DNA of 62,385 nucleotides from Arachnopeziza araneosa (lineage: Eukaryota; Ascomycota; Leotiomycetes; Helotiales; Arachnopezizaceae): contig QYAI01000149.1 in the NCBI GenBank assembly GCA_003988855.1, forward strand, positions 1 through 62,385. The letters are read 5' to 3'. This document shows positions 35,701-47,185 of this stretch, piece by piece; position 1 is the stretch's first letter, and each line of letters opens with the position of its first letter. The notes beneath the pieces were generated by a model, which was not told the DNA's origin, did not search any database, and was given only the letters and a program-made list of their open reading frames with translations. Position numbers and translations under genes: made by a program.

Positions 35701-36457
35701 CTCCAGGATAAAAACGAGTCACCATCCAGGAACCAGACTCCCGTTCCTAACTGCCGTTTCGTTCTTGCTGCGTTGTGGTTTGTTGAAGGATTCGGGGCAT
35801 GAAGCCACCGCTGGACCAGCTGCTTTGAATTGCCTTCAGTTATGAGTTAGTATTCTGCAGGGGTTCTTGGGCGATAAAATCGATGCCCTAGGAAGTTTCC
35901 AGATACCTTGCTCGTTTCCGCTTGCTACTTCTTTTGTTTTCAAAATATCATCACGCATGCTCGAGATATCAGTTTTCATTGCTTTTGTCATTGCTCTGTA
36001 TTGTCTTAGCAGGATAGTTGTTGCAAGGGGTAGAGGAGGCATACAGTTGGTCGTTTTGTAACGCCAGTCCGCAAAGAGTCTTCTGCCTCTCGATGGTATC
36101 AATGATCTCCTTGATCTCCTTCTTTTGAAATGGCCACGAAAGTATTTTCTGCAGCGTCTTTGCTCGGTGGAATGGCGCCAATTTGGTAGCAAGCCTTTCG
36201 AGTGCATTTTTCAGTTGCTCCAGAGGCCCATCTGGACCATCGAGTGATCTCAACGTAATGGTCCATGAGTCTCCCCATTGTTCTCTCTCTGCTAGATCTT
36301 TCAGGCAATAGACAAGCCCTGTCACTCCCGTAACCTCGAACAGGATCCGCTTTCGATCTTCGTTGTATCCATCGCAGTCCCGAACATGCTGTACAATAGT
36401 TCCAGAGATTTGAAGTAGCGCCACAATACTAGCTGCAATGCTGAGTGGATCTGACAT
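32739..36457 (-). pseudogene. NACHT-ankyrin NLR-like gene, broken by one stop and one frameshift
   Basis: Six exons can be read: 36457-36045, 35995-35907, 35833-35663, 35610-35586, 35524-34955 and 34898-32739. The N-terminus MSDPLSIAASIVALLQIS is the fungal STAND N-terminal helical type. A WLHGI plus PGCGKTIL P-loop is formed across an intron, TFVVVDALDE is the Walker B, and about eleven ankyrin repeats fill the last about 500 residues. Two lesions interrupt it. An in-frame TAA at 34992-34990 follows VQE, where the family continues. Near 34208 the frame slips by one base between EDWARLW and DPDEPEAKP. The exon sum is one base short of a multiple of three, which fits a one-base loss. It could be a single read error, but two independent defects favour a pseudogene. 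Confidence 0.75.
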
Positions 36458-37476
36458 TCTGGGACAATCAATTGTCTCAACCGAGCCCAACGCCCAGCTG
36501 GTGGGTAGCAGAGCTCTTTTATTTCCTTTTTCATCCCCAAGAAAGGCGTCAAGGTTCCTCATGATTGGAGCCTTGGGGATCATGCCACTGAACCCCATGA
36601 GATTCGCTCCCGCGGGGTGCTGGTGTAGTTCCACCAGAAGCGTCATCCGTAAGCCTAGCTCTTTTCACATGGTTACCTTGAGTCACCACGAGCAGCCTGC
36701 ACATGGGCGCATCCTCGCGTACATAGTGATACCACAAACCTAATCAGTTGCAGCTTGAGACCCTCGCGCACGTCCAAAGAGCGGTATGGATCCACAAATA
36801 CATGCATCAAGGAGGTTGCAGTAAGCCTCACTTTCTGCAATTGCCCGCTCGCAACCCTCACCTCTCTGCACCCAGCTCCTATCGCTCTTGAAGGGTCCTG
36901 CTCAGGCTCCCTTTCATCGGGTACTAAAAAAAAATTAAAGAACTTTAAGCTTAACTTAATTACAAAAAAGTAAAGTTAAAATATAATTAAATAGTAGTAT
37001 ATAAAAAACAAATTAGGTGGGAGATAAAGTAAAATTTAGTTATTTGCAATATCTTAAATAGTTAAAATTAAGTCGTCTTTAGTATATCGAATTATAGATA
37101 GCTTAGGATTTAAAATCCTGAATTTAAAGCAATTCGAATTGAAATTCAATTTAATAATGAATAAAAGGCGGAGTAGCGGTCTGCAAATTCGCTTATTTTT
37201 GGGTGATCGGAATAGGGGGATGATCGGAATAGGGGGATGATCGGAATGGGGGTGCACGGACTTAAGCCACTTGCATAGAGCGGGTGCTCTGTCCGCCTCA
37301 CTCCCCAACACCCACCGAGGAAGCAGATGCGACTCTGTACGAATTCGGAGAAAATGTCGTGAGGATGGATATTATCCAAGGTATGTCTTGTTTTTGCGCT
37401 CGTCCCGCCCAAACTCCACCACTTTGCCACCTTTCACCCTTTCGCGCAAAACAATACTCCCCTAATCTCTTCTCAA
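36458..37476. other. Intergenic region with AT-rich island and minisatellite
   Basis: An AT-rich island spans about 36926-37170. Three 17-18-bp GATCGGAATAGGGGGAT units follow at 37204-37251. The stretch serves as the divergent promoter region of the NACHT-ankyrin and oxygenase genes. Confidence 0.6.
37204..37251 (+). repeat. 17-18-bp minisatellite, three copies
   Basis: Units GATCGGAATAGGGGGAT repeat three times, the last slightly diverged. Confidence 0.85.
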
Positions 37477-38640
37477 ATGTCAACTAACATTCCGGAAGGA
37501 GTTACTCGTAATTTAATTTCCTTCACGGGATTTAAAGGAACCACTATTGTACCTATCTTATCGGGCGCTGACAAGAAACCTACATTCAAGAATATTCCAA
37601 CAGTAGACTGTACACAGTGTTTCTCTGATTATCCGCTCGATCGTCAAAAAGCTGCTCAAGAAGTTCGCAGGGCGTTCGTTGAAGCAAACGTCCTCTATGC
37701 TGTCAATCATGGTGTGCCGCAAGTTCTTATCGACAATATCCATAAAGTATCAAGCGACTTTTTCAATCTGCCCCGAAACGAGAAGATGAAGGTACATACC
37801 AGCAAGTCACTTTACAAAAGAGGGTATCAATATCTCTTAGAGGGGAGAGACGATGATCCTGATAGAGGGGGTGAGTAGCCATCTAAATCGTATCTAATCC
37901 ACCACAATCTCAAACTAACAATTGCAAGACTTCAGAGAATGTTTCAAGATGGTTGCCAATCCGGATGACCCTGACTCGGGTTTCGATCCGCCGATATATT
38001 CAACAGGTTATCCCAACCTGTGGCCGGAGGAGCCACAAAGCTTCAGGAAATGCATGTACGAGTATAACAATGCAATGCGAGCCTTTTGCGCGCGGTTTAT
38101 ACGGACTATTGCATTGGCTCTCGGGACAGAAGAAGAGGTGCTAGACTATGTGGCGAGACCTTTTTGTGGCTTGTCAACTATCCGATATCCTCCCCACAAA
38201 GAAGGCATAAATGAAGGGCGCGCAGTGCATACAGACTATTCTTGTAAGTGGTCTATCAGCATATTCACAATCGGTATTTTCTTGAACAAAGCCACTTACT
38301 CATAGCAAATACAGTATTCACGGTTCTCACTCAGCTATCCCCAGTAACAGCTCTCGAAGTCCTCGATCATAATGGTCATTGGGTTCCTGTTCCCCCCAGA
38401 CCGGGCACCATTGTCATCAATATCGGCGATTTCCTCCAGCGCATCAGCAATGATGTTTTTAGCAGTACTATCCATAGGGTCATCAACTGGTCCCCAGTTG
38501 ATCGCTTCTCCATAGCGTACTTCTACGACGCCGACCCGGAGGCGTGGATAGAGCCATTGAGTTCTTGTGGGAAAGCTAAATATCCCATCATCAAAGCTGG
38601 GGTTTGGCAAAAGGAACTGTTGTTAATGCCTCGGTACTGA
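37477..38640 (+). CDS. 2-oxoglutarate/Fe(II)-dependent dioxygenase (isopenicillin N synthase-like)
   Basis: Exons 37477-37870, 37929-38243 and 38315-38640 give 344 aa. The N-terminal DIOX_N region has IPTVDCTQCF and YAVNHGVP. The catalytic domain shows the iron facial triad: His and Asp in AVHTDYS and the second His in STIHRVIN. RFSIAYFYD provides the Arg-x-Ser that binds 2-oxoglutarate. All key residues are present, so it should be active. Substrate is unknown; the family includes enzymes of secondary metabolism and nucleobase or flavonoid-like hydroxylases. It is the only intact catabolic or biosynthetic enzyme in this decaying tract and has no obvious biosynthetic partners nearby. Confidence 0.85.
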
Positions 38641-38695
38641 GAAAGAAGGTAAACCTTTGAGAATAGACAGGTTTCCTACTTTATCCACTCTTCGC

Positions 38696-39500
38696 CTAAT
38701 TTTCCTGCTCCTGATTGCCATTCTCTTTCGATTCCTCGTTTTTGGCTTCCTGGAAGGCCTTGACAATTTCGGCTACCTCCTCAAATTTGAGTTCAAGTTC
38801 CGTAGCATTCTCAAGAGCTACAAACTTCATAAGGTCAACTCCGTATCGTTCGCCGCAAAATGTCATCTCCCCGGTGCTCAGTAAGCCGAAGGAAAGTGAT
38901 TTAATATCAATGTTCAAGTTTCCGTCGTACGCGGCTCTGTTACGAGCTTCGATATGGGCGTGATTGGCCTTTCCACCACGGCCAATAAGCAAAAGCCACG
39001 TCTCATGATTGCGGTGAAATCGGCAACCCTTTCGAGATGCTCCGTCCTGTCCTCAAGGTCATCAAGCCTGCCCTGCAATTCTTGCCATTCATCTGTCTTG
39101 GCTTCCAGTTGTCCGCGAGGCTTCTCACATTATGACAGAGCTTCCTCGTGGCCAGACCTCAACCCGGCGATCTCCTCCCATTATCTCTTGAGAGACGCGA
39201 TGAACGAGTAGAAGACCACGATGAGGAGGGCCAAGACCGTCACCCTCTTCACGATCTTCCTCATACGCTTCCCGTTCAGCCTCTCCTCTAGCTCCATTCC
39301 TACTTTGTGCTCGACGATGAAAGACACAAGCGACTCCTCCAATTCGTCCCTAGCTCTCATAGCTTCCCTGTATTCTTCTGCCTCGTACTTTTCATCCCGG
39401 GTTGCAAAATTCGCGGTTGACTTCTTTGCAATCTCTTCCTTCAAGGCTGCTATATCTGCCTTGTACTTCTCTTCCCTGCTGGACCTCGAGCTGTGCGCAC
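38696..39500 (-). pseudogene. Coiled-coil membrane protein relic of an uncharacterised family
   Basis: From 39500 downward the minus frame encodes a coiled coil (EEKYKADIAALKEEIAKKST), a hydrophobic segment (VTVLALLIVVFYSFIASL) and a second coiled coil (WQELQGRLDDLEDRTEHLER). TAA stops at SLKR* and ALS* interrupt it. After about 39020 the sequence continues in another frame with LLIGRGGKANHAHIEARNR and ends KAFQEAKNEE. Two stops and one frameshift mean it cannot be translated intact. A second, more decayed copy lies at 31.7-32.1 kb. Confidence 0.55.
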
Positions 39501-39901
39501 ACGGAGTGGTTAGATTTTGATGCTAACTGTTGCCAAAGCTCTCGGTTATTCCAAACCCAGTGTTCGAACCTCAATTGCTGTTGTTGGATGATAACTTCGT
39601 TAGAAACCGTGCAATAGGAGTGATGCGGTTCTGACCTCCCCTGTGCCAAGCGACCATACACGTGACCCTCGCCGCTTTGCTCACCCTCGCTTCACCTCGA
39701 CCTCACCCATCCTCACCAGCCTTCTTGTGCGCACCCTACCACCTCACCTCTGCTCACCCCTCTCACCTAGGATATAGTCATCCCTAGTCGCGCTATAATT
39801 CAGAGCGTTAACTCCTACCGAGAAGGATTCAGAGAGCTAGAACCGTTATCTACATCGAAGCATTTTCCTGATTTCTCTTAAAATCTAGTATACTGCCTGA
39901 T
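39501..39901. other. Short intergenic region
   Basis: A cytosine-rich CTCACC/CCTCAC stretch lies at about 39660-39770. No gene seen. Confidence 0.5.
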
Positions 39902-40630
39902 CTAGAACCGAGCAATCTTCTCGTATATTTCCAGTCTCGACTGTTGAGAACTTTCGGCCTCGAACAAATTGTGGGTTGCTAATAGTAGCATTGCCCGAAG
40001 AGAATATTTTGCATCATTGCCCGCATTGTGAAAATGACTTCCTTCCAATCCAAGTTGCCTAGTAAGACGACTCAGGCTAAAGTCTTCACCAAAAAACTCA
40101 ATACCAAGATAGTGTGTATCTAAGATATTCTCAACCACAGGAGCTAGTGCTAAGTTGATACCAAGTCCTCTTAAAACTTGAATCTCGAAACTGAACCCGT
40201 GTGCAACAGGTATAAGCTGTCGAGGTTGCTTGCCACTCTTGTCTTCAGGAACTAATAGATGCTTTAACAGACTAACAAGCTTCGCTTGTGTAATATCGAT
40301 TGACGTCCCAAGGAGAAATTCTTTTGTATCCATGACGGTTCGGTAATGTTGTGAAGATATGGTTTTCTCTGGCTCTTTATTTCGAATATCGCGAGTATCT
40401 AGTGTTGAGATTCCGACTTCTCTTAATCGTATGCGGCCAGTCTTTGCAGAAAAATTGCTATACTTGAAATCGATCGCGATAAAGACAGCATCAAGAGTAT
40501 CCACATTTTGGGAATCTGGTAGCAGGCCAAGGCTTTTCCGTAGTAGCCAGCGTGGTTGTTGCTTTGACCAGAATCGCACATCGATGCTAAAGTCTTCGCG
40601 CGCCCTGGTGTACAAGATCGTCGACGCCAC
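39902..40630 (-). pseudogene. DEDDh exonuclease-like (Gfd2/YDR514C type) gene, probably damaged
   Basis: The 242-codon frame contains FIAIDFKYSN, GISTLDTRDIR, ILDTHYLG, SLSRLTRQLGL and HFHNAGNDAKYSLRAMLLLA. These are the ordered motifs of the RNase H-fold C-terminal domain of Gfd2/YDR514C-like proteins. Two oddities stand out. The Asp-x-Glu of the first exonuclease motif reads D-F-K, so a metal ligand is lost. Also, the frame has no ATG before residue 99: it opens with GTG after an upstream TAG, and no start exon is visible upstream. It may be a recently inactivated gene. An unrecognised first exon ending at the CTCTGTAG acceptor is the alternative. Confidence 0.6.
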
Positions 40631-41300
40631 AATCTACAGAGCGTTCCTTGACAGACTTCCTTGATGTCGTAATCACGAAGACTCGATTTTTAAGTTTTCT
40701 TGGTTAACGGTTGACGTTGCAATTGCAATGAAGTTGGTGTCGCTGCCAAGAAAAGCTGCCAACGTGATAGAATTCGTAATTAAGTACTCACGAACTCGTG
40801 ATGTCCAACTTAAATTAGTTAATGGGTTAAGTTTCTGGTAAGTATGCATTTAAATTTGCGGCGCGCTTTTAAATGCGGATAGTAAGTCAAAATTTATAGG
40901 TTTAGTCGAGATGGAAGGGTACCTGTAGTTGACGGAGGCAATGGAATGGTAGGAGGATTCAGCGTGGCGGGAACCGGGCAGCGCACTAGCTATTAACCTA
41001 TAAATTTTGCAAATTCTGACTTTTTCACCATCTAAACGCTAACATAGATTCCGCTTTAATGCAAAGTCTTTGCCTTTGACTGCGGGTGGCGTGCACAAAG
41101 ACAGCCAACTGATCGGAGAGGGTGAGCTCTACACGGGTTTTTAGTCAGCAAGTGGCGGCTTTTCCTACCAATGCAACCAACCTCTTTATTCTAGGAAATC
41201 CAACCCTTTTTCTGGTCCCTCAGCTCCTGGATCATGCCAAGTTTTCGTTTGAGTCTGCTTCCGGGCCTGGGCGCGAAAGAAGGCCAGAACGATACTCTTT
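40631..41300. other. Intergenic region with imperfect inverted repeat
   Basis: AGTCAAAATTTATAGGTTTA near 40885-40904 is partly mirrored by TAACCTATAAATTTT at 40993-41007, followed by a TTCTGACTTT continuation. It could form a stem with a loop of about 90 nt. Too imperfect to call a MITE with confidence. Confidence 0.4.
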
Positions 41301-41309
41301 CCAAAGTCG

Positions 41310-42306
41310 TCCCATGCAATGCCATCAGCTAATACCATGCGCCTTGGACGCGACACACCTCCAGAAGCCAACCCTCCTCACCCAACATCGCCGTCAACAC
41401 CACGCTTTCCTCACAGTTACCTACATCCCTTATGAATCCATTATCTGCACGAGTTCGTAAACGTCGGGCTCCTCAGCGACCGCTGCCAGATCCACGTCAA
41501 ACCCCCTCAGGTAGGCATGGTTTCTTCTCTGTACGATGATTGTGAAGATATTGATGTTGGATAGTGTCGCGGAGACGAAGCGCCCGGTAGAATCAAGGCA
41601 GCGCTCTGTGTCAATTCCTCACATCCTAGGAGCTTACTACGAATCTCAAGGCCTCCTCGAGGAACGATCAATAGATCCTCGGACTTCACAGGCGGTTGGA
41701 GCGACCTTATATACACGTGTGCCAACTTCGGGTCCTGTCGAGACATCACCACTAGTACCTTCTAGACATGGTCGAAGGTCTTGACATGACAGAGTTCGAC
41801 CCAGTTCCGATCCGTCTCGAGCTTGGAGGGTCCGCCGTTCCTACAGGAGGCTAGGCCCTCCAACTTTACCACATTTGGCTGGGGAATGGAAAGCTGGGGG
41901 AAAGGATATGATACAGGCACGAACTCAAGCGGCATACGATGGTGCCTGTATGGTTTATGGCAGAAACAAAGCGCGTTCGTTCCTCGAGAGTCCTGATCCT
42001 GCCGGCCATGCATATGTCCAGACTTTCACTACCGACGGTACTACCCTCAACACCTTCGCACACTATTCATCTGAATCCCAAGATCAAGTCAAATACCATC
42101 AATATCCTACCTCTAGCTCTTTTCTTATGTCGAGCTATGAGGATTTCAAGCAAAGCCGACAACGCTTAAGGAATCTGGAGGATGACGCCAAAGAAGCCGC
42201 AGAGAAGTTGAGGGACGAGCTGCACGAGAAGTGGTCAGCAAATCGTCGACTTCCTGGCGCTTCAAGTGTACAAGAGACTGCCGACCCCACAGATTACAAT
42301 AGTTAA
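41310..42306 (+). pseudogene. Frameshifted fungal hypothetical gene
   Basis: A probable first exon encodes NPLSARVRKRRAPQRPLPDP before a GTAGGC donor near 41512. Further on, MTEFDPVPIRLELGGSAVPT, then RPSNFTTFGWGMESW, then GGKDMIQARTQAAYDGACMV read as consecutive parts of one protein but lie in three frames, with slips near 41852 and 41895. The last 140 codons are open to the TAA at 42306 and end in a charged helical tail. I have an impression that the TFGWG/AAYDGA region belongs to a conserved hypothetical family in Leotiomycetes. Function unknown. Confidence 0.45.
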
Positions 42307-43280
42307 CGTACTTGACCAGTTCGTGACTCAGACCAGTTCGCGACTCAGAATCCCTGCCACCACCCCTCATTCTCATTACCGAAGTGTGGAGAATAAGGGG
42401 TACATTCAGACTAGGGCCGGAGAGAAGTCTGCTGTCGATAAAGCACACCTCACTCATGCAATTTTTCTTTCCTCATATTCTTCTTTTCCTTCGTAGCTAG
42501 CCTATAGGAAAGTATAACTAAGAACGCACTCCCATATGCCTCTTCTTAGCTTTATTTCATCCTGTGCCATTACAACTAGAAGCGAAGTTTTTATTTGTAC
42601 ACAGACTTTTTTCTTTTTCTTTTTCTTTTTCTTTTTCTTTATATTCTACTTTTTTCCGTAGCTAGCCTATAGGAAAATATTACTAAAAATGTATTTCTAT
42701 AACAGAGATCTCGAACTACCGCTTGTCTACCTACACGAGCAGGCCTATTCTTCTTAGCATCGAATTATGTTCTAGCGCGTGCGAATTACAGCTTAAGTTC
42801 TGTTTAGGAACTTGGAGAAGATCTATTTTAAGGCTTCTTCGTTATGTATGCTAGCAAGCGCTGCTTGTCTAGGTAACTGTCCGCTCTGCTTGTTCGTGCT
42901 CGACCTCGCTGGAGTGTTGCGAACTAAGGTGTCGCGGGGCCATCGGAAGGAAGGAGGGTCACGAGACAAGAACCTGGAGCGAAGTGTCACAGGGGGAGCA
43001 CGTGACTAGAAGGGATCACGTAGAGAAGTCCCCTAAGCGAGGAAGTCTAGAATGTTCAAGGACTCTATTCTTTCGTAGACTCTAGACTCTAATGTAGCGT
43101 AGACTCTACTGCTTGGAGTGACCTGAGAGGAGCTCCTTGTGTGGGAGTTGCTCAGGGGACACGTACGGAGCACACGTGGGATCACGTGCGGATGGGCACG
43201 AGGATGCTACCTAACAATGTGTATGATTCCATTGTCTCCTTTGATGATTCTTGTTTCCTCTCCTTCCATAGATGAATCAG
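42307..43280. other. Repeat-rich intergenic region
   Basis: The block CGTAGCTAGCCTATAGGAAA occurs near 42493 and again near 42658. A (CTTTTT)n tract lies between them at about 42607-42640. An LTR-like segment with several CACGTG motifs spans about 42985-43216. No coding frame is supported. Confidence 0.5.
42985..43216 (+). mobile_element. Possible LTR remnant
   Basis: The segment begins TGTCACAGGGGGAGCACGTG and ends GCTACCTAACA. Its TG..CA ends and repeated CACGTG elements resemble the clearer LTRs in this window. No target-site duplication is seen and the left boundary is uncertain (42915 is an alternative). Confidence 0.35.
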
Positions 43281-45444
43281 TTACTTCTGAAGCATCTTAC
43301 TTTCCTCTGGGATAACCAAGTACACTCCTTCCCATAAAATGACCGTGTCGTAAAAGTCTGAAAACCACCATGCGATATGCTGAAAACACCGTTAGCAATT
43401 GACTTGCTAGAACTAACCAAACTGCTTACCTCTCCCATGCTGAACACTTTATCGTTGGGGCCTAGCACTACTTTAACCCTAGCTGAGAAGATGACGTCGG
43501 TGACTATCTGATGATATCGATGCTTTGCTATTCTGAAACAAACAGTATCAACGCTAGATCCACTGCTGTCATAGATGCACGAGTGCTGTGACGCACTGGA
43601 AGTCTGCCACTGCCCAAAGACTGCAGTGAGACCGTTGATGTAGTGTATCAGTAATCCAGTGCAGCGGCTAGCGACGCGACACAGTTCAACTCTCTTGAAG
43701 TCACTGAAAATTGCAACTGACAAGAATGGTCCAGCGTTCAGGCCCGCAGTTGAAGGAGAAGGGAAATCCCACGCGGCGTACAAGGGCTTTAGGAGGGTAT
43801 CATATACAGAGATGCCATCAGAAGTGATACCGATATCAGAAGTGATACCGAGCCTCATGATCATTGGACTAGTGGTCGGATTTTCATAATAAAGCCCTGC
43901 AATGCATCCCTTCTGCTTGAGGAGGATCCACCTATATCTCTTACTAACAATCGGATATGGTAACATGTGTGATCCGAATAAGTGAATTCTCCCAAACGTT
44001 GTTTGAATCTATAACCACAGGTCAGCATAGATGATGCTAGATAACTACAGATCTTACCGCTAATGCTGGTACTGAAAATGCCGCACTATGGGAATCGACA
44101 ATACGAAGCCAGGCGTAAGCTATACGTTCGCTTGGATGAAGACGGAAGTGTATCGCGCCACCCTTCCTACTCCCTGATAAACATGAAGTTCTGGTGAAGT
44201 GGGCTTCTAACCCAACGATGCCGATTCCAGCGACGTAAACAGTAAGACCAGTAATGTATTCGTTGCCACTGAAGAGAGGTAGATATCTAAAAAATCGACG
44301 CTGAGGTATTCCATCATGCCAGACAGAACCGAGAAAATCTCGGTCGAAGTCAAACAAGGCCAAATCTGGATCGAGCGAGAAAGCGGGAATATCGTCTCGA
44401 TCCCACAAGATCTCGCTCGTCGAACAAGGTAACGGGCTTGATACGCTGATACAGTTCAAGTCCTTTGTGGATTAGCCATGGTTCGTCACAGACTCGTACT
44501 AAACTCACATTATAGCTGCAAGAAAGACTGGAAATCGTCTTACGTATTGTCCCATACCAGATGTGGTCTTCGTCTGAAATCCTACCTAGCCAACCAGTAT
44601 TCCAGCCAGTACCCACTATCTTGATTGCACAAACACCACCGAACCCCACTGCAAACCTCACTCCTGTTACAGTCCCAAGAATTTCAGAGCCTCTTTCGGA
44701 GGTCTTCCTGTTGTCGAGGTCTCGAATATATTCCGTGCCGAAAATTGAGATCATATTGGCAGAGAGATACATCCCTTGTTTTAATGATATGTTGCCACAA
44801 GTAGGGGTATTTAGAGAGCGCGCAAGACATGCTACTTCACCTGCCACGAGTATGAAAGCGCTGTAAGCTGTCGTGAGACCCGCATACTCCCAGATACAGC
44901 ATCTCAGCTCGATGGGCAGCTTTAACATAGAAGGTGGTTGTAAGCTTGATGAAATGAGTGTTTGAAGGCTGCGTACCGTGCCGATTCGGCCACGATCTTG
45001 ACGCATGTTCTCCCATGCGGATGGTTCTAGTGCGAGATTTTGAACGAGTCTGTAGATTGTTGTTTTGGTACAACCTCTCCACCTGATAATTGTGTAGCAC
45101 CAGTCGTGAACGCAATATGCGGTCTGCTCCCCTGGCCGTTTTCTCCTGTACTGTGCATCGATAGTAATCTTGTGGATTTGCGGACAGCCCATGAGTTGAA
45201 CGTCGGTCTCTTTGAAGAGGTTGCTCGATGTGGCAGGTTTGGTGATTTCAATGCTTGTTTCCCTTTTTATTTTGAGGCACAGAACTGTAGGAGGGTCAGC
45301 AATTAGCAGAACACTTGTGATTTGAATAGAGTCACAGGCGCGGAAGTCAGATTGCCAGGTGTTGAGGCCTTGGGGTCTGGCAGATGTGAATTGCAAGCGG
45401 CATAGGCCACAGCGCGTAGTACCGACAAAATTCAGCTGCTCCAT
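43281..45444 (-). CDS. Fungal protein of unknown function, four exons, 672 aa
   Basis: Exons 45444-44509, 44462-44058, 44008-43430 and 43379-43281 sum to 673 codons, all joined in phase 0 with good donors and branch sites. Around residue 165 a short F-box-like segment reads KLPIELRCCIWEYAGLTTAY. It is followed by a region rich in Gly/Val strands (AVGFGGVCAIKIVGTGWNTG), then YITGLTVYVAGIGIVGLEAHF, and AYAWLRIVDS. The fourth exon contributes HIAWWFSDFYDTVI to the C-terminus. I have seen this arrangement in large ascomycete hypothetical families. No catalytic motif or membrane segment is evident. Confidence 0.75.
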
Positions 45445-46248
45445 GCCGGATATATAAGAGCAGTCGTGACTGTGAGGCAGAAATGGTGATAAGCTTATGG
45501 GATTTAAAAGACCACAAGGTGCTCGCCTTCAGTGTGGTTTGCGCAGCTGTCACAACTGCGGTCGATTCGGGTTCTTTTTCAAGTCTCGTGAAATATAAAC
45601 CTCTTTCTCCCTCCTCTCTCCCCCCTCCTTCTCATTCCGGATGCCGTCCTCCTCTTCCGAGTCGACCTGCCTGCGTCCACCACACGATTCATGGCGTTGT
45701 GATACGGCCGTTGACAGCTTCGCATGCCTTGCATTCTTCCCGGTCTGGGGCATGTCGATCTTAGTTGGTCGGTAGGTAGATTCGGTGCAGATCAGAGGGA
45801 TTGAATCGGGTTCTTGGTGAAGCAATGACCATTCTCGCTTCTGATCCCTTTCCAGCTGTGTGGACGGGTTGGGAAGAAGGAGCTGGAACTGTGTGCATGA
45901 AAGGGGGTTTCACGCTCGGATTCTTTTCTGATGAATCAACATCCTTTTACCCACCCATCCATCAATCTAGCTTCTTTTTCTAGCCGGTACTTGGCCAAGG
46001 CAACCAACCATCTTCTTCCTGGCGAACTCCGTGATTTCAGCTCCGAGACTGCTTTCACAAGCCGATAAGCTTCTGGTGTTGTCACTGGGAGCCGTTCTTG
46101 GACTTGTACATCATGGCTTTTTCGATAACCCAAGGCAAGGGATGAAGACGCATCAAGCTGATCAAATCAAAAGGAATCTAATCGGCTATGTGAAAAGTAA
46201 AAATCAAAACATTCATGCCCGCGTCTCCCATTCTTTTCTGTGCGGCTG

Positions 46249-46303
46249 GAGATGCAGTTGAGATGCAGTTGAGATGCAGTTGGAGATGCAGTTGGAGACG
46301 CAA
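46249..46303 (+). repeat. 12-13-bp tandem repeat
   Basis: About four to five GAGATGCAGTTG(G) units with small changes in the last copy. Confidence 0.85.
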
Positions 46304-46437
46304 TTGGCCAAATTAGGGGGAGCTTGGCGACTACAGTATCCCCGCAGACAGTCCACGTCTCCAATCACATGAATCCCTCGGCACTCGCCGAGCTGGGAGT
46401 GAAGATCCCCACCCAGGTAATGTCCTGCAACTGCAAG

Positions 46438-46492
46438 GCCGTAGCTGAAAGGCCGTAGCTGAAATGCGTAACTGAAATGCCGTAGCTGAAAT
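46438..46492 (+). repeat. About 14-bp tandem repeat
   Basis: Four GCCGTAGCTGAAAT-like units with minor differences. Confidence 0.8.
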
Positions 46493-47185
46493 GTACAGTC
46501 CCTCCCAGCTCAAAACCAGCGTCTCCGCTGCCGCTTTAAATCTGTTAGCAACATGATGATCCAAGTTCTCGTTTCGGCTACTTTCTGCTCGAGAATTGGC
46601 TTGATCAAACATAATCTACGTGCATATAAGCTAATGCAAGACGTTCTGTGTTCAAGGCATGTGGTATCTGACAGATACAAGTGTATTTGCTTCTGACGTG
46701 CAAAATATGATAGAAATCTGAGGACAAAGCAGCAAGCGGCGGAACCTCCAAGTAGCTGAAGCCCCTATCTTGAGCCAGGGAGGGGACTAACCCAAGCGCC
46801 AGGGTGTCGGACCCTTCCCCGGCCTCTGGCAGACGCTAACGCATCTCGCTTGTGCTGAGAAGCGGCTGGGGGTTGGAGCTGGGAGTTGGAGCTGGAGTTG
46901 GAGCGGGGGATCGCCGCATCGCCGCATCGCCGCATCGCTGATCATCTGGCGCTTGACGCTTTGCTGCTGCATTCGGAGCTCGGTTCCGCCAACCCCATCG
47001 GGCCGCAGGGATCCCGACGAGGACGGCTCGAGCGGCCGAACCAACACCAGCCCAATGGGGAGGGCCGAGAACACCAGTTGCGGCGTGAGAACCATCGTCG
47101 GGTCGGTGCTGACTCAGCTCAACCCGACTATTTATTGACCCGGTCCATCTGCTCTCCTGCTCGCATGATCAATGCAACTCTGCAG

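Larger units (their letters stand above)
45445..47185. other. Long intergenic region with short tandem repeats
   Basis: Includes GAGATGCAGTTG-type units at 46249-46303, GCCGTAGCTGAAAT-type units at 46438-46492 and three ATCGCCGC units near 46911-46938. Frames of up to 100 codons on both strands show no coding features. Confidence 0.5.

Noticed and set aside
39560..39590. GTTCGAACCTC as a possible tRNA T-arm
   Set aside because: No acceptor, D-arm or anticodon-arm pairing could be found around it.
40880..41045. MITE with terminal inverted repeats
   Set aside because: The arms pair only partly and no target-site duplication is seen.
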